A stretch of 48,616 bases of DNA from positions 1-48,616 of the forward strand of contig CANJQI010000014.1 of NCBI GenBank assembly GCA_947476215.1, in the 5' to 3' direction. Of the stretch, positions 48,487 through 48,616 are shown piece after piece (the first letter of the stretch is position 1; every line of letters begins with the position of its first letter). Below the pieces are notes generated by a model, which saw only the letters and a program-made list of their open reading frames with translations, ran no database searches and had not been told where the DNA came from. Both the position numbers and the translations under genes were made by a program. The stretch comes from Betaproteobacteria bacterium (GTDB lineage: Bacteria; Pseudomonadota; Gammaproteobacteria; Burkholderiales; SG8-41).

Positions 48487-48616
48487 CTATTCAGCCTGTA
48501 GCTATTGTACAAATAGTACGCAGTGTGTGTGCTGTGATGCATGGAAGAACTGCCCGATCTCTCGCGCCTTACCCACGACCAGAAAGACGATCTGATCCGG
48601 ATGCTGTTTGCGTTGA
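48487..48616 (+). mobile_element. Left end of a probable IS66-type insertion sequence
   Basis: Homology to the binding protein stops at about 48485 and unrelated DNA begins (GACTATTCAGCCTG...), with a local dyad CTATTGTACAAATAG at ~48502. A transposase-like frame starts at 48541. The right end and the target duplication are outside the window, so the exact terminus is not defined. Confidence 0.55.
48541..48616 (+). CDS. IS66-type transposase, N-terminal fragment at window edge
   Basis: ATG 48541 opens MEELPDLSRLTHDQKDDLIR followed by MLFAL, running off the window. The pattern LPDLSxLxHxxKDxLIxxLFA is what I know as the start of IS66-family TnpC transposases. Only 25 residues are visible, so the family is tentative. 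A TGA stop lies in frame 6 nt upstream, so this is the first possible start in the frame. Confidence 0.55.
   Translation, partial: MEELPDLSRLTHDQKDDLIRMLFAL

Overview
The window looks like a chromosome segment of a betaproteobacterium (Burkholderiales-like). The core gene orders ffs-dnaX-ybaB-recR, dapC-dapD next to a PilU-type ATPase and prmB, and smc-zipA-ligA, together with many tripartite tricarboxylate transporter (TTT, Bug/TctC) binding proteins, are typical of that group. The assignment rests on gene order and protein resemblance only; no rRNA or tRNA gene was seen.

Bases 1-21,713 are conserved housekeeping DNA: acs (cut by the window edge), the SRP RNA gene ffs, a PagL-like outer-membrane deacylase, dnaX with an A9 slippery tract, ybaB, recR, rluB, prmB, pilU, dapD, dapC, an EamA-type transporter, queF, smc, zipA, ligA, galU, hpt, mtnP and def. 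Degenerate 7-bp repeat arrays sit in three intergenic gaps of this part.

Bases 21,714-48,616 are accessory DNA rich in TTT binding proteins: six complete, one decayed remnant, and one cut off next to what looks like an IS66-type transposase start at the right edge. No TctA or TctB membrane subunit is present. Mixed with them are an MFS transporter, an aldo/keto reductase, three FAD-dependent oxidoreductases (one frameshifted), a deleted and an intact MmgE/PrpD gene, a LysR regulator, a YgfX-like protein and an HDOD protein. A complete GTP-type PEP carboxykinase gene (pckG) with a strong terminator lies in the middle.

The most striking system is between about 33.7 and 46.8 kb: three genes of the UGSC family, each split in the ORF track by an in-frame TGA that sits exactly at the U of the U-G-S-C motif. 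Each TGA is followed 11 nt later by a stem-loop with the geometry of a bacterial SECIS element. The first two are fusions of a UGSC domain with a ~350-residue domain of unknown function; the third is a free-standing UGSC protein directly downstream of a free-standing copy of that second domain. I read them as selenoproteins. They are interleaved with TTT binding proteins, two TcuA-like FAD enzymes and MmgE/PrpD, and a shared 26-bp AT-rich motif occurs at the LysR start and upstream of the FAD genes. My inference is a LysR-controlled, selenium-dependent uptake and catabolic locus for an unidentified organic acid. The Sec machinery (selABCD) is not in the window and must be elsewhere for this to work.
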